Shown: in pieces, positions 23,332 to 33,891 of the stretch
How the letters are laid out: the number at the start of each line of letters is the position of its first letter
Numbering within the stretch: the first letter of the stretch is position 1
Source of the DNA: Acanthochlamys bracteata
Lineage: Eukaryota > Streptophyta > Magnoliopsida > Pandanales > Velloziaceae
DNA length: 64,000 bases
Assembly (NCBI GenBank): GCA_019914995.1
Contig: CM034144.1
Location: 72,001-136,000, forward strand
Direction: 5' to 3'
Position numbers and translations under genes: made by a program
Notes under the pieces: generated by a model
What the model was told of the DNA's origin: nothing
The model's input: the letters and a program-made list of their open reading frames with translations, nothing else
Database searches by the model: none

Positions 23332-24438
23332 TGTTAGGTTCTTCTGTTCAGGATGTTTAGTGGAACATGGCATGCATATGTGGTATACAGACGGTTCAGG
23401 ATAGAACTTCAAATAAAAATGAGTCTTTTGGTTCGCTTAGTTTAATGATACTTTTTAAGCATACAGCGTAATTTGATAATATAACACTATAAGCAAAGAA
23501 CTAGCTAGAGCTGCTGTAATAATGACCTTGAAGATGCATTCATCGAACAGAGATATCTCTTTCACCTACTATTCATAACTCAATGCTGCTTACATAATGA
23601 GTTTTGTGTCTGAAGACGTATGTGATCATGGAAAAACTAAGAGTACAAATGTTGCAGGATTTTAATGGAAAGCTTTCAGACTTTGGCCTTGCAAAGGAAG
23701 GGCCTGTTGAGGACAAGACACGCGTCTCTACACACGTCATGGGTACCTTTGGCTATGCAGCAGCACCTGAATATGTTGCAACAGGCCAGCTAGCTGTAAA
23801 TGTATTCATGGGTGATAGAGCATAGACCTTATTACAATTTCAAAGAAACCATGGAGCATTTATTGTCCACCCCATGAGTTCGTATTGCTTGTAGCTTGTT
23901 TGTATTGACTACAAATTAAGTCATAATGATCTATTACAATGGTTTTCTAATTCTCAAGTATAAAGGCAAGGCCTCTTGATCTTATTTTCGTAGTGACATG
24001 TCTGACTCTAATTCTTCTATGAAATTGTTGTTAAAATTTTCCAGGCCATCTCACAGCTATGAGTGATGTCTACTCCTTTGGAGTGGTGCTGTTGGAGATG
24101 CTCATAGCGAGACGAGCAATGGATAAAAGCAGGCCTAGCCAAGAGCACAACCTGGTGGAATGGGCTCGCTCACTTCTTATCGGAACTAGCAAGCTGATGA
24201 AGATCATTGACCTGAGAATGCAGGGGCAGTACTCAAACAAGGACCTGCAGCAGGTGGCTAACATAGCATACCAGTGCCTGAACCACAACCCAAAGGGGAG
24301 GCCACCATGAGCGCTGTGGTAGAGAATCTTGAACAGTTTGAGGACATAGCTGCTGGAGTAACAGCAGCAATCAGCAGCAAGGCCATGGAAGGAAACAGCA
24401 CAATCAGGCATTCAAGAGAAGGCCAAGAACGGGCATGA

Positions 24439-25369
24439 TAAATAGCACAAGGGAACCAGATTGCTGTTTGCAGCAATGCCTACAATCAGAAGGCAGCATT
24501 CTTCACTCGAACTGCTGATCATGCTGGGCTGCTGAATGTGACCTGATGAATGCTTCATGAGACAAGTGGAGATGTGTTTATCTGGAGATTCGCCGAGCCG
24601 TATGGATACTATTAGGAGCTTGCTCTGGTAGCATCAAAGTGGAGTAAAGTGATTTCATGCATGGCCTGCAGGAAAATCTTTTGTCAGATTTCTGTCTTGG
24701 CTTCTATGATTTTTTATATTTTTACGTAAAACATCGATCCTGACATATATTTAAAAGCTAAAGCAGGAACAATGAGTTATTATATGAGGTACTGTGAAAA
24801 TTAGAAGTTGGTCTGCAAATAGTTGCAGGAGAGGAGAGCTTATGAAATCTGTACTGAATAAGCTCCAGCATATATACATGTAGAACAATTTACATTTTAT
24901 ATAAATGTAATAAAAAATAGCTCGGGTTGATGTTTCTGTTTCATAGCAACACCCTCAGAAGAAACAAAACTTTTTCATTGCCGAATAAAATCTTTGTTCT
25001 AACTTGTCTCAGTAAAGGTTCTGGACTAACAGGGATTTAAAATGTCTATTGCACTCATGCTACAGTTCAAGTAAAAACCACAACTTCACTGAGGATCCTC
25101 AGCACCAGAGTCATCTAAAAAGCAAAAACTGCATGGAGCAATCCACGATCAAGTGAGAAGTTAAACATCGTGATCCCTCCTCTGTCGTGCTGCAGGTACA
25201 TAACTGCACCAAAAAGCACCAGGTCTTTTTGACTTCTATGCGTATCTATTTTTCTTTGATTTCAGCGATTTAATTTGTTCAGTATCTATCTCCATACCTA
25301 GAGCTTTCCTGCTCTCGTATTTAAAGGAACTTCTTCTAGCCTTAGAGGCAGTTTATGCGGCCATTCCTC
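24439..25369. other. Spacer between decayed genes
   Basis: This follows the 3' end of the kinase remnant and runs up to the DUF3537 remnant on the other strand. I see no coding signal or clear repeat here. Confidence 0.4.
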
Positions 25370-26320
25370 GTCGCCGTCAAGATCATATGCCATCTGCTGG
25401 CGATGCAAACCACCCTCTTTGTGACATATGTGTAATCCTCGCGGCACCCATTAAGCACATTTAAGAACCCGCTCAATCGAACAGCAGAGCGCACCTTCAA
25501 GAATTTCAAGCCTTGTTATTGTTTTAGTTTGCAAGACCTCTTCTGACATGGAAAAGAAGAGAAAAAGCTTACCACTATGTCGCCAGCGTTGCAGAAATTT
25601 TTCTGAGATGAACAACCTGTACCTATGTGATTGATGGTGAGAAGGGAATGCTTCTTGATCTTCATGTGCTCCTTGTAGATGTCCACGACTTATGGTCAAA
25701 TCTTGCAGAAGTCCTTCAAACCAAGGATCTGGAGCTCGCAGGTCATCTTGAATAGTATGCAAAAATCACAGGAAAACAGCAGTACGATACACCCATGATA
25801 TCACTGTGACAACAAACGCCAGGAAAGTCCCGCATGACCTGAACGCCTGCTGGCAGCTGCGGCACCATGGATACAATGGACAAGAAGTTGATCTTGTGTG
25901 CAAGTTCAACGGAGAAGCTAGGGAAGGGTATGTAGCATGAGGTTCCTGTATCAATCAGTTGATGAGAAACATGAATTTCCTATGATCTAACTGGTGCTGG
26001 ACGGTGGTTGTAGTCATAATACTACATGACGCTAGCTGTTTTTCATTTGGTAACTGAAAGAATTTTAGAGCTCGACAGCGTAGCCACCTGGCAGACTTCA
26101 TTGGAATCCTCTCTCAGATCATCAAGGAAGAGGAGCTGACCGAGGCCGTACCGCTGGAAGAACGCAAGTACAGAGAGTGAGCCAGATTCAGGGAGCTGCA
26201 GGATCGAGCTTGTTGAAAGGAGCATCCCCACAGACAGAGGAACATGAATCGGAAACTTTCGGCTCTGGGTTTCATTATATTGTTCTTATCCAGAGGCTGT
26301 GAATGAGCAACTTCCAAAGT
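25370..26320 (-). pseudogene. DUF3537 multipass membrane protein, decayed copy
   Basis: Reading leftwards on the minus strand, scattered pieces in shifting frames match plant DUF3537 proteins (At4g22270/MRB1-like family; plasma-membrane proteins of poorly known role). Near 26100-26230 LPESGSLSVLAFFQRYGLGQ and LLFLDDLREDSNEV correspond to the FVRKYGLRRFLFLDKLCDES block. Near 25766-25830 SCGTFLAFVVTVISWVYRTA corresponds to the SWLYRTTVF transmembrane block. Near 25600-25690 VDIYKEHMKIKKH then, after a frame change, HRYRLFIS correspond to the EHLRIRRHLRIISHRYR block. Near 25380-25400 ASRWHM corresponds to the AAKWHVCAT block. At least three frame changes are needed and linking sequence is missing. 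The order of blocks supports the call; each single match is modest. Confidence 0.65.
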
Positions 26321-26564
26321 TTCAATGTGTTGGGGAAAACAGCTACAAAATAACCTTTTTTTTTTTGGTTCTTTTTTGATTATATTTGTGGCAACAAATT
26401 ACCTCTGAGATTGTTTAAGAATCACAGGACAACTTTGTCTGCTCATCCAAATCCAAAAAACAAAAATACTTGAGATTTTCCAGACTGTATTACAGGTTTG
26501 ATTATACGATATACATCTTGTATAGTGTACACTGGGTATCATGACATGTTCCTAAAATGGCTTA

Positions 26565-26814
26565 GAGCGTGTTTGATTTAGTTTTTAAAAAACTGTTTTT
26601 CAACTTTTTCTTATTTCATATTTTCAATACATATTTTATAAATATATAAAAACTTTATTTAAAAATTTAAAAAATATAAAAAAAAATTTATAAAATAAAT
26701 TTTTTTTATTTCCTACTTTTTATTATTTTTTTAAAAAAAAAACTCATTTTCTGAAAAAAATAAAAATATTTTTTATTTTAGAAAAGTTCTATTTCATAAG
26801 CACTCCCAAACCCC
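26565..26814. mobile_element. Tourist-like MITE, 250 bp (copy 2)
   Basis: AT-rich block flanked by TTA on both sides (26562-26564 and 26815-26817), the target duplication usual for PIF/Harbinger elements. Ends are imperfect inverted repeats: left gagcgtgtttgatttag, right (reverse complement) ggggtttgggagtgcttat. The interior is nearly all A/T runs, like copy 1 at 18388. It is non-coding and non-autonomous. Confidence 0.65.
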
Positions 26815-26817
26815 TTA

Positions 26818-28437
26818 ATAATCTGCTATCAATGAATCAATACATCGATTTGATAAAACACATCTAAACTCAGGCAGAAAGAGAGGTACCCTTGACAGGA
26901 GAACAAGAGCACTCAGAGCTTATTCCTTTCATTCACACAGAAGGACCAGTCTGTTCACTCGCAATAAAAACCATTCACTGAAAAGGATTACCTATTAACA
27001 TGTACAATGAATAATAAAAAGACAGCAACCATACGCAAATCTCAAGGCTTGCCAATACTTTAAACAAGAGATCATGACAAAACCCATGATACATTATCCA
27101 TTCAACAATAAATGAGACAGCATAGGAACGTTGGCAGAAAACAAACCACTACCAAATCCAAACACTGCTACCAGCATTTAGCAACATGTCAAGGACGGCA
27201 GTGTTAACAACATTATCGAATCCCCGCAACATTTTCAACCTGTAAAAAATCCTTCTGCAAAACATCACACCATCCAAAGCAAGGCAGTTGTTCACAACAT
27301 GCTCAATTTATGAACTGTAAGCTTTGTAATTTACTCCATAGCTAGATATAATAGCTTTTTACGCACAATAAGATCCCCCGCATTCTCTAAAATATTGATA
27401 TATCTCTGTACACCATGCTACACAGCCAGGAGTGTTTTAATTGGCTCCACTGAACTTTGATATAGGCTTTTCCGGATGCGGTAGCAATCAAGCATCAGGA
27501 AGTTTATCCCTGTAAATCTCAATTGCACATGCTAAGCGACCGAAGTTATCATATGCCTCTAGTCTGAGGACATACTAACTTGACTAATTGAACTCTGACA
27601 TTTTAACAAAGAGATGAAATTCTGATGCAGCACTAAACCATACATTCTAATTAAGGGCGAGATTCTGAATTCCTGGAATGATGCTATAACTAAAGAACAT
27701 GCCAACTGAATGATGAAATTCTGAAATACGCTCATATGCCACCGCTATAATGGACCTTATGCTATACAATTTCCCTTGCAACCAAACCCCCATCAATCAC
27801 TCAAAAATACTACTCAACCAATTTAAATCTTATCAACCTTTTTTCCAACATACCAAATCATCCCTAAGCATACCACTAAAACCCCTCAACAACATGCTGC
27901 AAAACTACCAGGTAGTCAAGGCACATAAGCATGCATAAGCTAGTAACATTTCTAAACTTTTGGTAGCACCAGACCTCGAAGACCATTCCTAAACATTTTT
28001 GATCAACTGTTCCAAAATGTTCATATAAATATTTGATTACCAATGGTAAACTACCACATAAGAATATCAAATTATGTAACTACAATATGGCAATAAAGTG
28101 ATACTACATTACTAGCAACAGCAGTAACTAATCAACTAAACGACAGTCTCACAGAGGAAATTGCTCAATACAACTAAACAACCAAGTGATTTAGGTTTCA
28201 TTCTGCATAGATAGTTAAACAAAATTTTCGAGTATCACATTACCATTCCACTGCCTCCGAAAACTCATTCTTCAACAACAATCTTAACAACCATCAACAT
28301 TCCAGAAGCATGACAAAAGGAAAGATAAAAACGATAAAAACTCCATAAACATCACTACTTTTTAACAAAATACAGACAGAAATACGACGACAAGGGGGAA
28401 CATAAAAATAAGAAGAAAACATAACCGCTTGGTGTTC
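26818..28437. other. RPL12 3' flank, no gene seen
   Basis: About 1.6 kb downstream of RPL12 containing its 3' UTR at the right end. Open stretches such as 27750-27938 and 27876-28070 overlap on opposite strands and have no family resemblance. Nothing else recognised. Confidence 0.4.
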
Positions 28438-28938
28438 TTACTCCTGTGGGACATCAAGCTCACCCTCACTGATGGCCATCTGCATATCCTTAGGATCACG
28501 TCCATCAACAGTGCACCCAACAGAAACACACGTACCAAGGATCTCCTTCACGGTCCCAGAAAGATCCTTCGCCATGGATCTAGGCCTCATAGTCCTAGCA
28601 ATGTCGATGACGTCATCTAAGGAGATGTTGCCGTTGTGCTTGATGTTCTTGGTCTTCTTCCTGTCGCGCTCGGGCTCCTTGAGTGCTTTGATGACGAGGG
28701 CGGCAGCGGAGGGAACGACGGAGACCTTCGCCTGACGGTTCTGAACGGTGAGTTTCACGGTGACGCGGAGACCCTTCCAGTCTTTCGCCGTCTCCTTCGC
28801 GATATCCTCACCGATCTTCTTCGGAGAGAGACCAAGAGGGCCGATCTTCGGAGCGAGTGACGATGCAGCACCGACTTCACCGCCGGTGACGCGAACCATC
28901 ACCTCCACCACCTGAGACGGATCGAACTTCGGTGGCAT
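28438..28938 (-). CDS. RPL12: 60S ribosomal protein L12 (uL11)
   Basis: Uninterrupted 166-residue frame, full length for eukaryotic L12. The N-terminal domain starts MPPKFDPSQ and contains [20 protein letters not shown], the Pro/Gly-rich stretch typical of uL11; the C-terminal domain with the conserved [20 protein letters not shown] helix binds 28S rRNA at the GTPase-associated centre. L12 supports the acidic stalk and elongation-factor action in cytosolic ribosomes. Lack of an intron is usual for plant RPL12 genes. Its promoter shows the telo-box and site II motifs of ribosomal protein genes. No damage is seen and the gene appears functional. Confidence 0.98.
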   Translation of the reverse strand: MPPKFDPSQVVEVMVRVTGGEVGAASSLAPKIGPLGLSPKKIGEDIAKETAKDWKGLRVTVKLTVQNRQAKVSVVPSAAALVIKALKEPERDRKKTKNIKHNGNISLDDVIDIARTMRPRSMAKDLSGTVKEILGTCVSVGCTVDGRDPKDMQMAISEGELDVPQE

Positions 28939-29150
28939 GGCTGCTTGGTCTTGCTACTTTCAGCTTGTTGCGGCGGCCGCGGGAATGGAGAAGATCGGGG
29001 GAGATAGGGTTTTTGAGAATGAGAAAGGGTCCGATTCCAGGGGCTTTATAGTGGGGAATGATCGAATTGGGCTGGGCACCTGTATCTTGTTAATAGTAAT
29101 TGGGCTAATCTATCAATAAACAAATATCACGGATATTCATATGGCCCACT
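28939..29150 (-). promoter_or_regulatory. RPL12 promoter with telo-box, TATA and site II motifs
   Basis: On the minus strand, upstream of the RPL12 start: a telo-box AAACCCTA (29005-29012), a TATAAAG box (29044-29050), and site II type TGGGCY/GGCCCA elements at about 29068-29073, 29101-29106 and 29143-29148. Telo-box plus site II is the established signature (TRB/PURalpha and TCP factors) of ribosomal-protein promoters active in dividing cells. Motifs are read directly; activity is inferred. Confidence 0.75.
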
Positions 29151-29400
29151 TCATGCTACGCCATTGCCGTTACATATTAGTTACAGAACCAGAACCGTCA
29201 TCATACATTCGCTAATAACTCAGAATACATAATGTTCCCAAAAAAAAACCAGGTTGCGTAGCACATTACTTAATAGACAAAAGAGGTACTTAATACGAGT
29301 CTAAAAGCAAACTTCGATACAGGTCATAGAACATCCTGAAAAACAATTCAAATAAGGGAAGAGCTCCAAATATCAAGCCCAACGCCAGTCACTGTTTCAC

Positions 29401-32400
29401 TCAGTTGTAGTACATCAGCTGCTGTGCAGAGGAATCGCTAGGATAACCATCATACATTGAGTGGGAGCCACCAGACATAAGGCCTGCAGAAACTTGAGCT
29501 GCAAGACCATGTTGACCGGCCATCGATCCAGCAGCTGCTGCTGCTGCCTGGTTCAAGGCTAGTTGCCTCTGATATGCAAGCAGCTCTGCTGGCGAATACC
29601 CAAGGTGGTGCTGAATCGCTGGAGCAGGTGGAGGCAGCGGGTTGGAAACTGTCCCTGGTGGGGTTGGCTTAGTACCCCATGAACACTGCAAGAGCAGACC
29701 CATTAAGTTTCATATTCAAAGATGATACCAAAGAGAGGTTTGCGCTCAACAAACTTACTTTCATTGACTTCCCACAAACAATCCTCCCATTTGCCATCTG
29801 TATGGCTAATGCAGCTTGCTCATGGGTCTGGTACCTTACAAACCCAAACCCTTTATCCCTCTGGACTCGAATGTCCTCAATGACACCAGCTCCCAGGATG
29901 TGAAATTGGCGATGGAGCTCAGCTTGTGTAACCTATTTAGACATCCGAATGTGTTCCAAAGTAATTTTAGGTTAAAAGCCAAAATATTTAAGCATCACTA
30001 TTAGAAATAACAGCCTTCGATGATCTTGCATGATTTACCTCATGGGCCAGATTGCCAACATAAACAGTCGTATAAGCAGGATTGTTCTCAGGATTCTCCT
30101 CGTTTGACTCTTGGCTTCCCTCTATTTCCCACAAAACAAAGGGAAAAAAATTAGTAGAAACTCAAGAAAGGAAATTTTGACTTTACCAAAACAATTTTAG
30201 GCCAAACAGCGTATACCCATAGTGGCAGAACCTCCATTTGACATTCCCCCGGTGCTTTGAGTATCACTATATGGTTTATCATCCCCAGATGTTTTAGTCG
30301 CCCAGTTGCATCTTATTTGTCTACTCCCGAGCCATTTGCCTATCACAGAGCACTCATCAGGCCCAACAAATACAATTCAAAACTTATAGTCCAGAAGTTT
30401 CATATTTATATTTGAAGATACTTACCATTCAGATCATTTATAGCACTCTGAGCATCCTGCAAGCAAACAAAAAATTTAAATACAAAAATAAAAAAGCAGA
30501 TAGAAACAAAAAGTACAACAAATTCAGCGTGCAATGCATCTAGCTCTTTTTGGGAGAATCTACCAGTACACCTGCTAGGTCTATCAGCTTTTTAATTTAT
30601 TAAGCCACACCGCATCCTGTGTCCAACCATAATTGCTTTAGGGTGAATGCATGCTGAAGAGCCAAATATGTACCTGCTGGTTCCTAAAGGAAACAAAGCC
30701 AAACCCTCTGGACCGTCCAGTTTTGTTGTCCCACATGACCCGTGCATCACTGAGAACCAATGAGCAAATTTTACATAAGCCAGGTCAACAAAAGAGCTAA
30801 TTTGAACATAAATATAAGCAAGATATAAATATCAAAGAACTTACGAACAACTAGGAAACACTGAGAAACAGGCGTAGAGAGTAGCATCTGTGACCTCAGA
30901 ACTCAGATCCCCTACAAATATATGGTAGTGTCCTGGTACGAGAAAAGAACTTAGGGATTACAAACTTCACTCACTTTTATAGTAATACAAAGGAACACAA
31001 TGAGGTAGGATACTAACCAGAAGTATCCTCTCTTTGTCCACTTGCATATGCCCAGTTGACTTTGATTGGTTGGCCATAACTGCAGAAGTAGTTTCAAATT
31101 AAGCTACACTTCCAGGTCAAGGAAGCACTTTTTAAGACAAAACAGAACAAAACAATGCCTAGAGCTTTTAAGATGAAATTTTATACAAGAGAAAGTTGGA
31201 GTAAAAAATGTTTCTGTCCAAAAAGACAAATCCTTACAGCTGACGCCCATGAAGGGACATAATTGCAAGGGCTGCTGATCTTCGATCATGGTAATCAACA
31301 AAACCGTATGAAGACTGCAATTAATAAAAACGTTATCAGAATATATTCATCCAATGGGCAGATCCAGCTTTCATTTCATAATAATATTGACAATATGGCA
31401 TAATCATATATCTGATGCACAGACTAACCATAATTTCTGAACTGACATATTAAAGTTGAGGAATTCACTTCCTCTCCTAGAGGAAGATTTATCTTTACGG
31501 AGTACAAGGACATAAGTTATTTGAGAAAGGATCATCCTAAGGAGAAAGTTATTGTTTTACCCCCATAACTTCAAGTTATTGCACCGAAATACCCATCACC
31601 TAATAGAAACAGCATAAGTCCTTTTTTAAATTATTTAAAAAATGAATCTTGCAACTGGTAACCTTGACACCATACAAATTGCTCATCATTCAACTACAAC
31701 AGAATAAATAAATTACCTTATCTTTCCGTATGAGCTTGCAATTTTCAAGTGGGCCAACACTTTGAAAAACTTCAGCAAGAAGGCTGTCAGTCACATTTGG
31801 ATGAATGTTGCCAACATACCTATTTACATTGAAGGAGAAGAGACTGAGAGGCGATCATTTTTTGAATTAAAATGAGCTTACGAATACTCTACAAACTACA
31901 AGCACACCAGAACTCAAACAGATCCAGTGGAATCGGAGAGCTAACATGCTAGCTCAAATACAGTATAAAACGAAAGCTAATAAATACGCTAGCTCAAAGC
32001 CTTTCATAAGAAAATTTAAGAGCTCAATTTTATTTATCCCTACTTGAACTTGGCATTTGATTTGTTCTCATGTCACCCTAAGACATCTAGAAAGATTGAA
32101 CCCAAGGAAAAAGCAAAAGGAGAGGATGCACAAAACAAAAACAAAAACAAAAAAAAAAGAACCAAAAAAAGGAACTCACACACTGCGGCAAGAAGATGGA
32201 TCAAAACCAGGGGGAAGATTGCCACTTGGAACAGGCTCCATCTGCAAAAATAAAAAAAAAGGGAGAAAGGAAAATAAAAACTTGAACCTAACAAAACCCA
32301 AATCCCCCTACTAGTAAACAAGAAGAAGCTACAAAAAATAAAAAATAAACACCCTCTAGCAAAACAAAATGCATTCTAGTTCCTCCAAGGCTCCAACACC

Positions 32401-32796
32401 AAACCAAACCCACCAGAATGAGGAAACATCAAGCAAGACAACCCACATGCACGATCAATATAACTGGAAACACTCAAAGTCCATGAATTGCACAGAATCT
32501 AACACACCCAACCCCAAATTACCAAAATGGCAAAATTTGGATCATTCGAGTGTCAATTACTGCTCTAATACTACAGTGGAAAAAAAAATTTAAAAACTAA
32601 TCATTGATTCGTTTAGGTTAGAAGGCGATTCGAGCTGTCGATATCAAAAACCAACAAGGACTACTAGAAATTCTGAGTGAACCTGGGACATAGCTGCAGG
32701 GATTGCTGCAGCGGCGGAGTGGTAGTGCTGGAGCAGTGCGGCCTGCTGCATGAGCGCGGCCTGTTGCTGCTGCTTCAACCGCTGCTGCGGGTTCAT
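29401..32796 (-). CDS. UBP1: UBP1-like oligouridylate-binding protein (TIA-1 type, three RRMs)
   Basis: Twelve exons on the minus strand: 32683-32796, 32180-32241, 31717-31819, 31238-31314, 31018-31079, 30845-30932, 30674-30749, 30426-30456, 30217-30339, 30039-30121, 29759-29932, 29401-29685; 425 residues, all phases closing. A Gln/Ala-rich N-terminus precedes RRM1 (VYVGNIH, then SSYGFVDY), RRM2 (HIFVGDLS, then RGFGFVSF) and RRM3 (VYVGNLA, then KGFGFVRY), and a Pro/Ala/Gln-rich tail ends QQLMYYN. UBP1 proteins bind U-rich introns and 3' UTRs, aid splicing and mRNA stability, and enter stress granules. RNP1 and RNP2 aromatic residues are in place. No damage seen. It resembles Arabidopsis UBP1A/B/C; which one is not decided here. 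Confidence 0.97.
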
Positions 32797-33891
32797 GGCG
32801 GAGGCAATTCTAGATTAATCGAGCGCAAACGAAACCCTAGAAAACAGCAATTCAGAAACAACCGAATCAAGAAATCGAATGATCGAGTAATCGAAGAAGA
32901 AAAAGAATGGATCTGGGAAGAAAATTGCGCACCGGAGAGAGGTAAGCGAGCTATTTATAGAACAAATGCACGATTTCTCTCTCCCTCGTTTTGTCGCGCT
33001 CGTTTTTCTTCGTTTGTTATTGGCCTCGGTTGAAGACTGAAGACAACTTGATCGCGATGCACAGGAGATCGCACACAAGTTTTGTTATTGCTTACTTCAA
33101 TAATAATAATAATAAATTATTATTATTATCAAAATTATCATATATAGATACAGGTAAATTATGGGCCGTTAATAAAAGTACATATCCAAAAAGATACATC
33201 TACGACAATATTAAAATTTACTGATCAGATCAATCAATCTGATGACGAAAATTAAATCAGGAATATGATTGATGTGTTTGCCTTCGCACGCTGTTATTTT
33301 CAATTGAATTTTAACCGTATGTTGAACATATACTCTCACATACGGATGTACTCTAATTTCTACCCTATATATAATGACAAAAAAAAACAACTTATATATG
33401 GAACAGTGATAGGCTGGCTAAATTACGTTCTGTTCAGAAAATGAAAAGGCTCATACATAATAGTTGTTTGGATTCTGTTCCAACAATTTTGGGGAGACAA
33501 TCTGCATAGTTCCCCAAGATGCATTATCAAGAATTAACTGATAATGAATTTGCAAGACCACAAGAACTCGTCTTTTTAACTAATACAATCTTATTGATCA
33601 AACAAATAAAGACAGCCTGAACAATTTTTTTACATGATATTCGAAACCAAACTACCTTATCTAACTGGCCTTCAGAAAAGCTAAGGCTATTCCACATGAT
33701 TTACCCCGAAAATACAACTCTCTAGCTTGATGTTCCAGAATAAAATATCGTTACAGAAAAACTTGGAAATAACAAACGGACTAGGAACAAACAGCGACCT
33801 ACTTATTCTCTTTCACAAAATCTTTTCCCCAGTAAACATGATATATATGAATCCTGGATAAGTTAATTGGCAAGAGGCTTCAACACTTCAT
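32797..33891. other. UBP1 promoter and CAC2 3' flank
   Basis: A region between two genes in the same orientation. The UBP1 5' leader lies at about 32797-32960 and includes a telo-box-like AACCCTAG on the plus strand (near 32834). A palindromic AAT/ATT tract is at 33099-33129. The part nearest 33892 is the 3' UTR of the biotin carboxylase gene. No further gene is seen. Confidence 0.45.
33099..33129. repeat. Palindromic (AAT)n/(ATT)n tract
   Basis: A run of aat units is followed at once by a run of att units, giving a nearly perfect 30-base inverted repeat that can form a hairpin. Such trinucleotide palindromes can be unstable. Confidence 0.8.

Larger units (their letters stand above)
20868..24438 (+). 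pseudogene. RLCK-VII (PBS1-like) kinase pseudogene
   Basis: Exon-like blocks in order cover a receptor-like cytoplasmic kinase of subfamily VII. About 20868-21280 holds an N-terminal Ser-rich part, YEELIWATKDFRTDQILGEG (P-loop) and AVAVKELDREGFQGDKEWL. 22020-22170 reads [20 protein letters not shown]. About 22404-22540 reads [20 protein letters not shown] and IYRDLKTSN. 23658-23790 reads [11 protein letters not shown] and [13 protein letters not shown]. 24044-24438 reads MSDVYSFGVVLLEMLI to the C-terminus. Damage: a perfect 89-bp tandem duplication (not a multiple of three), a one-base insertion after GFSLVY, an extra Ala codon before PEY, the donor after YVATG changed to GC in a poor context, an out-of-frame acceptor before exon 3, and a one-base loss in GRP(P)MSAVVENLEQF. 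No start codon is evident. Catalytic residues themselves are preserved, so inactivation looks fairly recent. In life such kinases relay immune-receptor signals. Confidence 0.88.

Noticed and set aside
28472-28860. Two overlapping plus-strand frames
   Set aside because: Antisense shadows of RPL12, whose minus-strand frame has clear family identity.
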